Source: Trichobilharzia szidati (lineage: Eukaryota > Platyhelminthes > Trematoda > Strigeidida > Schistosomatidae). Taken from it: DNA of 64,000 nucleotides. The stretch spans positions 84,953,256 to 85,017,255 of the forward strand of contig OX235271.1 in assembly GCA_944472155.2 (NCBI GenBank), in the 5' to 3' direction. Below, one piece after another: positions 23,596 to 37,900 of this stretch; the stretch's first letter is position 1; every line of letters begins with the position of its first letter. Made by a program: the position numbers and the translations under genes. The notes beneath the pieces were generated by a model, which saw only the letters and a list, made by a program, of their open reading frames with translations, was not told the DNA's origin and did not search any database.

Positions 23596-23745
23596 AATGA
23601 TTCATTGGTAGAATGCTGACAAATTACGCACGTCCTCCGGGTTCGATTCCCGGCCAACTCACTTCTAAATCACGCTTAGTTGGTTGTATGTCTGGAGAAG
23701 ACGCAAAGCTTGAAACCCTATATTCCACCCGGAACGGAGAGGAAT
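23596..23745 (+). mobile_element. tRNA-Gly-like SINE head with RTE tail
   Basis: 'gattcattggtagaatgctg' (A box) and 'gggttcgattcccggcc' (perfect B box and T arm of tRNA-Gly type) are followed about 45 bases on by an RTE-type tail ('ccctatattccacccggaac'). The acceptor ends do not pair, so it is a SINE rather than a tRNA gene. Confidence 0.6.
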
Positions 23746-23819
23746 TGGAAAACTCACCTGTTTGTCATCAAATATATCGTTCATATTATTTATTTACTCA
23801 CTAATAAATAGAAAACTCT

Positions 23820-25750
23820 TAAGACATTTTTTAAAACTTCGTCCAGTTTAAGACGTTCTACGTGGATGTACCAAATAAAGTACCATAAAAAGTCAGTTTG
23901 CTGCCCGAACAGTTGAGTAACAGTGTGACGAGAACTAGACTACTCCATCTGCTGTTCACAGGAAACATGAGGCAAATAAAAACGTCATCCTGGTGACTAT
24001 TTTCAACTACACAATGGCTCATGAATTCTACCTTCTACCAATGGTTCTCTAACTGATATTAATCCGTGATCATCTCGTAAAAACAAAACTAATTCTTACA
24101 AACCAACTATAGAAAAGTATCTTCTTTCATTTGAGTTCTCTGAGAGAATCGAATTGCAATATTCTCTGATCTGGTCTGCTCCTAAATTTCCAAGTGGGTC
24201 AGTCATACTGGGGAATTTCACTCCAGAGAGATCTTTATATTTAAATAGTGTTTTCTTTGGGGTCAATAAGTAACTGTAGGTCTTACTGCTTCTAAGGTTG
24301 ACATAAGCTATCAAGCTGCTGCCTCATTTCATCCTACAATCATGTCACGGATTGATTCCCAAGATATACCCATCATCAAATCTGATCCACTGGTTTCACC
24401 ACAACGTGCACTTCGCGTAACCTAGAGATTCGCTGTTTGATCCCTGTTTGAGTCATCGGCTCAGGAGCCACAAATTAAGACAGGAAATTAATCCGATACT
24501 CCTTGATCATCAGTAATTCTCCAAATAAAATTCAATTCTTGATGGAATTCAATTTTTATAATGACCTTTAAACTGATGTATTTTTACATGAACCTTTTTT
24601 TAAATTAAATTAAATTTCATTTACTCATCACTTCAATTGCTTCCCGTCATTTTATCGTATCGTATATGCTTGGCTGTCGTGCAGACTTTTATCCAGTCAG
24701 ACTATATTATTATTATCACGACAGCACATATATATTTATTTATATGAAATTCTTAATTAAAAAACTCAAACGTGATACGATTTCCGATCTTATCATTTAG
24801 CAGTAGTTAGCAGTAGTAACACAGGGCATGGAAGTACATGAGCAGAAAAAACAACAACAAATAAGGTAGACGTGTGATATTGTAAATTAATAATAGTATT
24901 ATTACTATTTTTCATAAAAAGAACATTTCACCCAGTCGCGTATGATGACTGTGAATCAGTCTGCCTGGTTTTCATCCTTATTAGTAGTATAATTACACTT
25001 TAATTACTATTATTATTATTACTAATTTTTGTATTGGACAGGAGTTTTAATTCAAAATAGGACACAACAATACGTCGCAAAACAAAATGACTTTTAAGAA
25101 CGACATTTTTTTGTCATTTGAAGACTAGACATTGGTATGGAAACACGAATAATTTCACTGGTCAATTTTCTTCACCTCTTACCCTCTCACCCTCATAAGA
25201 GAGAGACAAAGAGAGAGCTTTCTCTCTTGTCTGAGTATGAGTAGTAGTAATAGGAGTGGTGAGTTGAGTGGGATGACTGACTCACTGAGTGGCTGAGAAG
25301 AAAATAAAAAACCAATCGCTATGTATGCATATGTTTTTACTGGGAAATAATCTCAAACATTCTGTATTTTCGATTGGCTTATTTCACAGTCTGTGCGCGT
25401 CATGAGCAAGCGTAAGTAACAGATAGGTCTTCCATGTTGTTCTCTCTCTCTCTGCCTCACTCAACTTCAAGTTTTTACCCACCCAACATTAGCCCATTTA
25501 ATAGATAATAACAATTTTTTTAATTATTATTATGCTAAGCACAGTAAAAAATAAATGAAATTTCGGAGGAAAAAATTTTGTTTTTTGAGCAGTTGAAAAA
25601 TATATTTTTTTGTCTCGAAAAGGCAAAAGAAAAACAAACGGACTAACTGAGTGACTGGAAATCCGAGAAGAAATAGTGTAGCTCTGGTATTTTTTTCTCT
25701 CGCAAATATTCTGATAACAACTTGTGGATTAGTTAGTAGAAGAAAAAAGT
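23820..25750. other. 5' flank of the LMX1 gene
   Basis: Contains a SINE B 3' relic (about 24005-24115), AT-rich DNA, GA/CT-rich simple stretches at 25198-25230 and 25440-25455, and no repeat-derived coding sequence. Promoter elements cannot be placed with confidence. An in-frame TAG at 25737-25739 lies 15 bases before the exon 1 ATG. Confidence 0.5.
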
Positions 25751-25754
25751 AGTA

Positions 25755-25975
25755 ATGATTAGTATTACACCTCAATGTCCTCCGTGTCCTCCTCCTCGTC
25801 CTCCACCCCCAGTATGTTGTGGATGTCATCAACCAATTTGGGATCCACATTTATTATGCATTGATCATAATCTATGGCATGAAAACTGTGTCACTTGCTC
25901 TGTATGCCAATGTCTGCTACGTGATAAATGTTTGGTGCGTAATCAGAAGTTATTTTGTCGAAATGATTATATCAA
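25755..25975 (+). CDS. Lmx1: LMX1 exon 1: LIM1 domain
   Basis: ATG at 25755 is the first after an in-frame TAG at 25737. Encodes a short Pro/Cys-rich start (residues 1-20), then a complete LIM1 zinc-binding pattern with both zinc fingers intact. It ends in phase 2 at a strong GTAAGT donor (25976). The apparent frame continues two codons to a stop inside the intron, which is only read-through. Confidence 0.92.
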
Positions 25976-28900
25976 GTAAGTTATCATTAATTATTTTTAT
26001 TGAATTTTTAATATACTACTTATTTTGGCTATCTTTTAATTAGACTATTTGATAGTATAAATTTTGATCAGTGTTGAGATTATCTGGGATAAATAAAGGG
26101 CTGCTGGTTTGAACCTTGTTTTTAACTGAAGTTTATATTATGTTGGCAAAGTCACTTTCTCCTAAGTGCATAGGCCATACGATTAGAATACTGTCTAGAC
26201 GTGTACGTGAACATCTTTCAGTATGGTTGTCGAAAGAAGAAATTAGAAGAACCAATAGTTCAGTTCTTGAGCACTTTGTTGATACATATCACTCTGTATC
26301 AACAGAGAAATCTTTCAGCAGCTTCTGTTGTAGACAAAGAAAATGCTGATCTATATCTATAGAAGTGGTTTATCTAATCCACTTTACAATCGTTGTTTTA
26401 GGCTCTCCTTTCTTCAACTCGTACAAAGAACTTGGTATTCATTTGGCTTTTGTTTTCGTCTTATTTATTCTTTTGAAACTTTTAATTTAAAAGTATACTT
26501 CATAAATATTCTAAATATTTTACTCTTTTGAACAGTGTCATTGTTTCTAAGAGCTTTTGATTTTTGAATTTTAAGAGGCAATCATTTCTGAGCAATGCTC
26601 ATCACATACAGTTACTGGATTTGTATTTCACTTTCTTGCTTGATATATTATATGCATACATATATATATATTATTGGACACTAGTCAGCAACTAGTGTAG
26701 TGTGTATGTAGTACTATCTTTGGTGCAGACTGAATTCTATCAGTCAATTTTGAAATGTAGCATTCTAGGTGGCTCGTCATCACGGTGCACTACGAATTGT
26801 TGGTATTAGATGGTTGAAGGAAATCGGCAGGAAGCTCTACCTGATCTAGGTTTCGTGCTAGTTGTCACTCACAAGTCAGCAAGGCGTATCTGTAACCTTG
26901 AAGGAATTCGTGTCCCCCCTGGAATTCTAACCCATGTCATCCGGGGGGTACTGCAGTCAGAGACCTTACCACTGAGCTATTCAGGCTGGTCACATTGCAA
27001 ACTTGACTGATATAACTCAGTCTGCACCAAAGATAGAACTAGACACACTACACCAGTTACCGACTAGTGTTCAATCAAAGTCCTACAGAAGGTCATTCAC
27101 GAGCCCAAATAGCTCAATAGTAACGTATTAGACTTTAGCAAAGGGTGACGCGGGTTCAAATCCCATAAGGGACATGAGTTCCTTCAAGGTTGCAGATACG
27201 CCTTGCTGACTAGCACGCAACCTAGATCAGTTAGGGCCTCCTGCCTATTGCTTCCAACCATCTAATACCAACAACATATATACGTAGTTGCCAGCTGTTA
27301 CGAAGAACTGACCTTTTAAAACATATTATCACTGTACAGCTTCGAGGTGAAGTTGCAAGAAAAAAATATTTTATGTTCTTTTAATATTATGTCTTTAACC
27401 GTTTTCAGTGTTTAGTTGTCCGTTTGATACAATTACTTTCAGTATGAAATGGTTAGGAGTTAATATGCCCCTGTCTTCCAAATTAGTTATCTCCGGTTTC
27501 AGAAGTCAAGCAGTATGAGATTGATTTCTCAACGTTATCAATTTATTATGGTTATTATTATAATTTCTGTTATTTCTTTGGGTTCCAAGTGGAACATAGG
27601 GCTTTAATAACACATCACCATTTCACTCCGTTCTCTGAATGTTATCCTCGTCAGCTGACTCCACCACTGCTTATAAGGATTCATCTCTTCCTCACATCAT
27701 CTCCTCCGTGTCAGTGTCAGACATCCACACAGTTGTCAATATGTCTATCTAGTAAAATTTGAAAAGTTATCAGATTTGGTCTCGAAATTCCACACAAACT
27801 AACTTCTGGTATCCAAAAACTAAAGCAATCATGAATCTTAGCTGGGTTTCTTTTCACTTAACTTATCCTTCATTTTGAGGACTTCGTGAGTAGAAATTTA
27901 AATAAACGTTAAGACTTAAACACTTGTATTACCTGATGGGATTTAATGGTTTCATATTTGCCCCCGAAATGACATTAATTACAGAACCATCGGAAGCCAA
28001 AGAGTACTGTACAACTATTTCATCTCAGTCTAAGGTTATTCAGGAGCACAAACCTATGATTCCATCATGGAGAGAATCTAGGGTCTCCCATTTAGATGTT
28101 TCAGGGGACTATGATGTTTCTTTTGAGGTACGAATGTTGTCGGAGGTGTGAAACTATTATAGTTTAAGCAACTTCAGTACATGATAATAATAATTTCTAG
28201 GCACCATTACATTACAATGAAATGCAGTTGAAAACAGTGGATGTCAGTTTAGATGATCGTTTGTCGGTCCACTGCATAACTTACCACTTAAGGAGGTGAC
28301 ACTGAAATTGTAGGTAGTATATGTTGATTGGTAGATACTGAAAGGATATCAAATAGTGTTCTCCATTGGTTACCTTTACTAGTTTTCACATGCAGTGAAA
28401 TCTGTCGAAGCAAAATCATACTGGTTTTTTGGTGGTTCATATTTTAGAAATTAAGAATTGACTGGTTGAAAGTAATTGAAGCTTGTAGGTAAGAGTATAC
28501 ACGACCTCTAAGAGACTGGTGTCCTTTTGGAGGTTAGAAACTTACTCCACTCAGTGCTACAGTCAAATACGTTAAATATGAGCTGTGTGACATTGCATAT
28601 ACGCCAGTCGACAAGTGCAAATAAGTACAACTCCTTGGTTCAAGACTTTATCATAATTCCTCCAAACCATCGAACATCAATTTAAAGTACATCTCAATGG
28701 TGAGTCACTTAAACTGATGACATCAGTTACAGTGTGAAAACAGTGTGAAAATAATGGGTATACAATACATAAAAAGGAAGTATAACCACTTTCATATATC
28801 TAATAATATTAAGTATAAAATTATTGTATATAATGAATATATTATGGATTGAGTAATTTCACTATAGTGACAACTAATGGAAACCTGAAGATCAATGGAT

Positions 28901-31900
28901 AAATGCTCCTGTTTGGGGTAACAATGTCCACCACATCTCATGTATGACATTCTGCACGATAGGGACAACGACTACGTCTTGTATTATTCATCACCTTACT
29001 GATTAGTTATCGGTGAAGAAATCACTAAATCATTTTGTCTTACAGTAGATCTTGTAGTAGCATTTAATCCTCTCAAATAAAACCCTGTCTCAAACAATAT
29101 TTAATACAGTAGTTGTCATTCACTAATTACTGTGAATGTATTAGAACGCTTGTATGTAACCGAATGGAAGTCTGAATCAGTATTTAGTTGGATAATTGAA
29201 CAACCACATCGATGTAGTTTTTTCCTATTCTTCTGCGTCCCGAGTGGAACATGGAGCTTCCAAACTGTGCTATTTATTGGGTCAGCTTGCTACTCCTACA
29301 TCCAGCCTCTTCTCTTTACTTTGCTTATTACCAGCTTGGGGATGTTGGCTGGAAATCAAACCTGGACCAAGTACATGGTTGAGAAAAATCTACCATTGGG
29401 CCCTCAACTCAGGGATACAGTGAATGAATTATTATTATATTTGAGAGAAGACATTGTGTTATTTATTGTGATCTAATTATATATTTTAAAATGTCCTAAG
29501 ATTCATCCCAGAACTATGCCCTTTTTCCTTATTTCATAAAAGAACTTAATAGTGGTATACAGTATGAACTAATAAGTTTTGAAACATTTGCCTCTACTTT
29601 CACTTATTATAATCACCATTGTTCCTTTGGGTTCCAAGTGGAACATAGGGCTTCAGCAATACATCTACATTTCGTCCTATTCTCTGTGGTCCTCTAGAGC
29701 TGGCTGCACGATTTCCCATAGTCTCTCATCTCCTCCTCAGCATGTATCCACTCCATCTCCATTTTCTTTTGGACATTTGTTGAACAAAAGGTTCTTGATT
29801 GATTCGTTCCCAGAGTTTCCTGCTGCTAATTCCTTCCCACTTTCCATTTGTTTAAATAAGCTTCTCCTAATTCTTTTGTTCTACAGCAGGTCAACTTATC
29901 ACAACTATAACGTGAGTAACAACACTGTCAGTCTGACTTCAAATCCTCCGAGATTTGTCCAAATAAATTCTATTGAAAACTATGACAACAGACTGTCGAA
30001 ATAGATTTGATATTCGATTATGGTTGTCTCATCACCAGTCTTGGTAACATCTTCGAAACTAATTTCATCAGGAAGTATTCAGAATATCATCGAACCTATT
30101 GATGAAATACCTACCCATGGTCAAACAGTGAAGCTAGACATTTCATTCCCATACTCATCCAGATATCTAAACTATTCTGTGAATACTTCACGTAGACTGA
30201 AGTATTTTGACTGTGAGATACTTTTCATGCCACATTCAACTGGCATTAAGATATTTTTTCACTCACATGAAGTGGTTGGAGTCTCCTTATGATTTGGTTC
30301 GAAGTAGTATACAATAGAATGGATATAAGGCATCTACAGTTCTACCATACAACGAGGGAACATCTGAAACCCTACATAGGATTCTTAATAAAGCAGGAAT
30401 TAGGGAGGCATTTAAACCTACAAACTTACTCAAAGATAAGCTCTGTAGGCTAAAGGACCCGGTGGATCAAATGAAACAAAATAATACAATTTACAAAATA
30501 CCTTGCAGTGACTGTAAGGCCAATTACGCAGGTCAGAGCAGTAGATCTGGGGTAGTCATATTACCAGAACATAAGAATTTTACTTAGCCTAGAATGACTG
30601 ATCCCATGAGGATAAGAAGTTTAGGAAAAAAACTCGGCAACTGCCCCGCATGTAATAACACATAACTATACATAAATTGGGACAGAGTTAAAATCCTAAG
30701 AAGTTTTATAGACAGAGAGAAAGAGAGGTTGGTTACCGAATCTTTGTCCATCGAATCTACACCCGACGCGTGCAATAGAAATGACTCATCACCAATACCA
30801 GAGATATGGAAAAGAGATGAGAAATGGAAAAGAATTATATAAATGAAGTCGGAAAGTAGTGTGAGTAACTTGATATGATTATGAGCAGCAATAAATTGTG
30901 CTTGAAACGTCATCAGTAAATATTACTATTGTATAACACCATAAGACTTTACCAAATTAATTTTCCTCGAAATAGATATATTCACTTATTATCGTCTTCA
31001 AGGTACTGGAAAGCGTCTGCCAACCTTCAATCAATTATTCTTTGAATACAATTCTTTTCTTTACTATTGTGAGTGACTTTCTAAAATACGACAACTTCAT
31101 ACAGTGCGCTTTCAGTTCTTGGTTCTATACAGTTAAGTTATTAAGTAAGCCTCCGTTCATATGAAACGTTGTGGTGATGCAAGTGACCTAAAGAGGTAAG
31201 CTTTGAAGTAATGATTCTCATTCGTCCCGACTTTCAGTAAAGCAAATAGACACTTTAAAGGGAACAACCAACAAACACAGGAACTGTTTCATATTTGTTC
31301 AAATTTAAACGAACAATTATATGGCAATCGTTCCATAAAATACTGTAATCGAGTAAATAGTGCTTGGGTATTAAATTAGTGACATGCCTCTAGTTTCTTT
31401 TTCGACGAAATACTCTTGGAATCATAGCACTTACTTATCAAACTATTCATTCGTAAACTACACTTAATTTTTATACCATCATTTTAACGACTAATCCTTA
31501 AAATCAAAGGTTTGTTATTTGGTGAGTGGTGGTTGGTAATGGAATTCAGAAGGGTCATTTCTTCTGTTAGCCATCGTCAACCAAAGAACATCACGCTGAC
31601 CATCAAGACAACGTGGAAGCGTCTATATTCTCAGTCGACATATCAACAGAGATTGGACATTTTGGTCCAGCCAAAATCACTCAATGAAAAATATAAATCC
31701 ATTCAAACAGGTAACAATTCATACCCCATTACAAGAGGAGTGGTTTTAGTGGCCCAGTGAACTGGTAGACAATTCTTCCCCTTTTAAAACAATAGATGCT
31801 AAGTTAGAGTTTCATTTGGAACTGTATTGCTTACTGGGAATATAGGTACACATGGATGATGAACCCAGTATGGGACGAAATGCGCATTCTTGACTCCACG

Positions 31901-34900
31901 GTTAGCCGTTATTATTATTATCATTGTTCCCTTGGGTTCCTAGTCGAACATACGGCTTCAACTGCACGTCTCCACTTGCTTCTGTCTTGTGCTGTACTTT
32001 ACACCTGCATCCATGTTAGTCCATACTGTTTCAACTCCTCTTCACACGGTCCCCCCCATGTCACCCTGGGACGTCCCACTCGCCGCTTCCCTTTCGGGTT
32101 CCACTGGAGCGTTGGCCTGACGCGCGATGTCACCCAACGGCCTCCTCAGCGAGTGTCCAATCCATCTCCACTTTCTCCTGCATAGTTGTTGGGCTATTGG
32201 TTCTTGTTTTGTTTGTTTTCATAGTTTCTTGTTGATGATTCTTTCCGGACATCTAATCTTCAGTATAGAACGAAGACAGCTGTTGATGAAGGTTTGCAAC
32301 AGGCTGTTGGAAATATTCGTTGTGACCCGCCGCCAAGTTTCTGATCCGTAAAGCAAAATTGACTTGACGTTTGTATTGAAAATCCGAATTTTGTTGTTGA
32401 TGCTGAGTTGAGTGACGAAGATTTCCAGATTGGTTTCAGGTTGATGAATGTGTTTCTCGCCTTCCCGATTCTCGATTTGACATCCTCTTCCGTTCCTCCT
32501 GTGGTTGAGACAATGCTCCCAAGATAAGTGAATGAAGTAACCTCTTTCAAATCCCTCCCGTTGATGGTGATTGGCGCTGGATGTTGCTGTTGTTGTTGTT
32601 GGTTGGTTATTTTCATAACTTCCGTCTTGTCTATGTTCACCTGGAGTCCTGTCTTTGCTGCTTCTTCGACCAGTTTGTCGGTTTTTGCTTGTAAGTCTTC
32701 GATTTTGTGTGACATCAAACATAAATCATCTGCGAAATCCAGGTCTTCCAGGTTCTTCACGTCGGTCAGGACAGGATATCCCTGTCTTCTCGTTTCCCAC
32801 TGTCTGACGCATAATCCAGTCCACCACAATTAGGAATATCATTGGTGATAATAAGCACCCTTGTCTGACTCCTGTGTTTACTCCAAACGCTTGACTGAGT
32901 TTTCCGTTGTGGATCACTTGGCATGTGCCGTTGTCGTACAGTTGTTGAATAAGGTTGATGAATATTTGGGGTACGCCGTAGTACTCGAGTAGTTTCCAAA
33001 TTACTTCACAGTCAGTGCTGTCGAAGGCCTTCTCAAAGTTTATAAAGTTGAGGTAGATGTTTGATTGCCATTCCATGCTTTGTTCGATGATGATGCGTAA
33101 AGTTGCAATTTGGTCAGAACATGATTTGCCTTTCCTGTTAATCCACATATATCATCGAAGAGTTCGTACTAGGGACCGGTATGGTCAATAAACAGGAAAT
33201 ATAGATTCGTTTAAACAAGTTCCAGGCCATCGAGTGGAACCTGAATAGATTCTGATGATGACATGGAGGAGATCATGTGAGGAAGAAATGAGGGACTATG
33301 CGTAATCGTTGGACCAGTTAAAGAGGACCACAGACAGTAGAACAAAGTAGAGATGTGTTGCTGAAGTCCCATCTTTCACTCGAAACCGAAGGGAACAAAA
33401 ATTATGATAATAATTTAAACAAATATCAAAGGTTTATTTCCTAATTGACATATTCCCATCCCTAGAAGAATATATCTATTGTTAACTGTTTACTTTCTTT
33501 CTTATCTTCTTATTTTTGGGATTAAAAGTCAATTTGGTATTCGTTGCAAGGGCTGTAATCAACCAATTCGATCAGATGATCCAGTACTAAGATTATACAC
33601 TTATAAAACTACACAATCCATGTCAATACAAAATGAATTTATGGAGAAACAAGCTTCATTAGACTTTCAGTCTACAACAACATCAACGACAGCGACACCA
33701 GCAACAACATCTGAAGTCTATCAAACAAATGACGATATTGACTCCATGATGATGATGATGACGAAAGACTCCTACAATTTATCCGTTGTTATTCATTATT
33801 TCCACGTATACTGTTTTAAATGTTGTGATTGTAATCGATTGTTAACATCAGGTGAAGAGTATACAGTCAGGGATTGTATGCCATTATGTATTATGGATTA
33901 TGAGAAACAATTACTTGAAGAAGAATCACAACTTATGTGTACAAAATTACACGAATCATATATACAGAAATCAGGACAATTTGAAGAGAATAAGAATAAT
34001 GTTAATACTATTATGCATAGTAATAGTAGTAATAATAACAATAACGATCATAATCTTATGAATAGAAGATATATAAATGATAAAATTAGAGAACAATATA
34101 GACAGAATTACAATAGTGAATCAATTGACAAAGATATCAGTTCTAAAGAACACAACAGACTGGTAACATCGATTGAAATGAAGTCAGACATGACGAAACA
34201 AGACAATTCAGATAATAATAATAATAGTAATGCTAATCCTAATGATACAAGTTTACTGAGTGATTCAGTCCTCTTATCAGATATCAATATTTCCGCGCCA
34301 AATTCAAGTGAAGATTCAAGTAAGGGTAAGTCTTAGTTTAATGAACGGATCAATGTCTTTTGAGTAAGCTGTTGTGTAAGAATGTTGAATATGGCCAAGT
34401 ATTACCTGGACGGTTATGGGAGAAGCATTACAAACCAGGAAGTACTAGATAACCACTGGTATTGGCTGGCGGCGGAGCTATATATCACGAATTAGTAGAA
34501 GTTAGAAAACATGACCAGCAATTGGATTCCCTCCCAGTAGTTAGATTGTTAACGGACTGGATTTGTAACCTTAGGGTCCAGGTTTCGAACCTTGGTGAGG
34601 TGGAGGGCGTTCACTATTGAAGAGTCTCGAGCTAGGACGAAATAGCTGTCATGTATTTCCTGATTTCCCGTTAGTTCTTTAAGCGGTGTTAGCTTGTGAC
34701 TGAACCTACAATGGATCAAATCCCTAGAAACCAGCAATTGAAAATTCCTCTTTTTGACGTGACAATGTCATTTTTATATCGTTGGAAAGTTCACTGTCAA
34801 TGAATCTAAATCATTTAAACAAATAACAAGTCCTTTTTGGGAATAAAGCATCACATGAAGATCGGTTACAGTGTCTATATCTTGTCAACTAGGTAAAATA

Positions 34901-37900
34901 AAAGTTACTACGAGATCCTTCAGTATAGAAGTAATTTTCAAGTATTGGTTTTGTTTGATTGGTTGGAGGATTTCATCATGAGCTGACATCAGTTCGAGAA
35001 CAATCGAAAAACCTGCAGGGAGTACTGGATAGCTGTTTCGTCCTAGTTTAGGACTCTGCATCAGTACGCACCGGCCGCTAGGGTTCGAACGCAGGACCTT
35101 TCGGTTACAAGGCGAGCATGTAGACCATTGAGCCACTGAGATCCAATCCAATGGCCAGTCCATGAATTCCAACTTCTGCCAATTCATGACACAGCGCGAC
35201 CATTTCGCAATGTCTTCTTCGATGAGTTACTGCCTCACCTTCAGCTCATGATGAAATCCTCCAACCAATCATATAAGGCATTTGTTAATTACGTATACTG
35301 TACAATTCACTGTCTATAGTCCTAAACATCAAAAGCATGACATGCTTTACACTTACACAAATATTTGCTAATATGGGAGGATTTCGCAAAAACGAACTGT
35401 TGCCTCTGCCGAAATTTCTAAACTCTGTGAGTTTTGAAACCATCAGAAAATGAACAATCAATACGCCTTTGGAGACTTTTATACTACCTTTTCTTATATC
35501 TGATGTGAAGGGCATCTATTCTCCTTCAGACAGACTGAACATTTTAAAATGTAACATGAAAAGTGATCACCTTTGTAAAATAACCGAGTTTGCTAAGTGA
35601 ATTACTCAGTAATATTGGATAAAGATTCCATCTGAATATTCTTTGACATAAAGTATCATGAACAAGACTACAGGACAGTAGCCTTGGGTTGAGAAGGACT
35701 CGAACCAATGACCAATTCAAATTCATAATTATATAATATAGTATGGTTGTTCGCATGTCAGTATTCTTAGTTATGTTTTCTCTTTCACCACTAAGATGCT
35801 GACCGAATGGATGATGACGATGAACTCTATGAAATGGATAGTGATTCTGAATCAGGTAAAAATTCAAAACGACCACGTACAATTCTGACAGCTAATCAAC
35901 GTCGTCGATTCAAGGCAGTATTTGAATTTAATCCAAAACCAACACGTAAGGTAAACAACCATCTCGTATCATATTTACAATGTTCTTTTGTAAGAGGAGT
36001 ACAATTTAACTAGTTACCATATTTAATGTCCTCTTTGTATATTTGTCTTATTCCCTAAGGTGTCAAGTGGAACATTAGGCTTAAACAGCACATTTTGATT
36101 TCATCCCGTTCTCTGTACTGATCTTTACTCGGCTGTATAATTTTCCATAAGCATTTCCATCTTCTCCACACACTTCCTCCTCCCTGTCATCCCCATCCCA
36201 TGACCGACTTGTTACTTCCAATTTGGGTTCCACTTGAGGACCTAGTGCTCGATGTTAATTAACGATCTCCTTAGCATATTTATAGGCCAGTGGGTTCTTG
36301 GTTGGTTCGCTGCCAGACTTCCGCGTTGCTAATCCTTTCTGGCCGACCGCCTGACCTTCACTGCGACGAGTAGGGATCTGTTGATAAAAGTTTGCAGTAG
36401 CCTGTTTAAAACACCTTTGGCGACACGCCAAGTTTCAGAAGCATCTAGAAGCACCAGCTGAATTGGAATTAGTGTTGAAAACCCTAATTTAGCTTTCTAT
36501 GCTTAGTACATTGATTTCCGATCCTGGCTTTGATATTTTCATCCTTGACACCAGTAGCTGAAACGATGCTGGCTATATAAGTGAATAAATGACCTCCTTC
36601 AAGTTTCTTCCATTGATATTGACTGGTGTTTGTTGTTGCTGTCGTTGTTGTCGGTTGGATATCTTCATCAATTCTGTTCTGTTGGTTTTCACTTGAAGCC
36701 ATGTCTTCCTTGCCCGGCTCTTTTACCAGCTTGTTGGTTTTCGCCTGTAGATCTTAGAGTTTGAGTTACATTAAACATAAATCATCGAAGAAGTTTAGAT
36801 CTTCTAGAGTCATCATATTGGCATATCTTATTTCAAGTCTGTAATCATAACTTCGAAATCTATGACCAGTTCAGTCACTGATTATTTTTTGTCATCTTTG
36901 ACAAAATATTGGTGTTTTGTAAAATATCCTTTATTTTAACGATCTCATCTTTTCCCATTTATGAGTCATGAGAGAATAAATAGAGCATTACTATTCTGCT
37001 GAACTCCTGAATTTATATCAACGGTCAAGTGGTGACTTTTGATTACCTTTTCAATATTTTCTAATGATTAGTCTGATTCTGTTTCTTGGAGGGATCGAAT
37101 ATCCTGATCATGAATTATTTTATTTCTGTCTTTTCATAAGCTATGCAATGATCCCCAGTGGATATCTTTATATCAGATTTTACCTAGTGTAATCATCTGT
37201 GAAATAAACTGACAGTTACGAAATACTAAGGAGTTCATAAACCAGCGAATGTCTGTACTTTGCATTACAGTTTCCTACTTATTTTGGAACAGATGCTCAC
37301 TTTTGAACTTAATAATCGCCGAGAGGTTGACTTTGGAGCTCTACAAGCTTATCGTTAGCTGGAAAAATTATCTTAACTATTCTCTCTTCCATTTATGGAG
37401 AATTTAAGTTCGTTAATGTATAGTTTTCAGTGATCAGGATAAGAAGAATATTTGCTCCACTCATTCTAAAGAGCTGGTTAGTAGTGGGTGTTATTAGAAG
37501 TAGATCATTTCTATTCTTTCAGAATAATGCAGAGTTTGCTAGATAAATTTTATCAAACTAATGGTCATACATCCTTTTACTTAGTCTATAATTATAAATT
37601 GGATACATGCATAACAGTCTAATCACATCAGCGCTTTCAAGGTTGAAAATACAGTGTTAATGAGTGCCATTAAGTCCAAGGGTTCCTGAACTGATTGCCC
37701 CTAACCATCTAGAATTATTAAACCACAATTAAGCACAAGGCTGGTAATGTTATCTATGGTAGATATAAGGCAAACATAAAGAATAGCGACCATAGAGTGC
37801 GAACGCACCGACGACCCTCAACGCATATCATTCGCTGGATGACAGAATTCGCCGTGTATTCTATATCAAGAAGCCGGTTTATTTACGAGAAAGAAAATAA

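Noticed and set aside
32528..32833. Open frame on the + strand with a cysteine run
   Set aside because: It is the antisense of the CAA/CAG-rich Gln-repeat region of the RTE reverse transcriptase.
33479..33528. ATG at 33479 as start of a separate LIM protein
   Set aside because: Residues before the LIM2 domain are hydrophobic and encoded by a pyrimidine-rich acceptor tract. The splice at 33528 joins LIM1 to LIM2 in phase.
35037..35070. Active reverse hammerhead in the intron 2 SINE B copy
   Set aside because: Extra bases split the CTGAAGA core (CTGATGCAGA).
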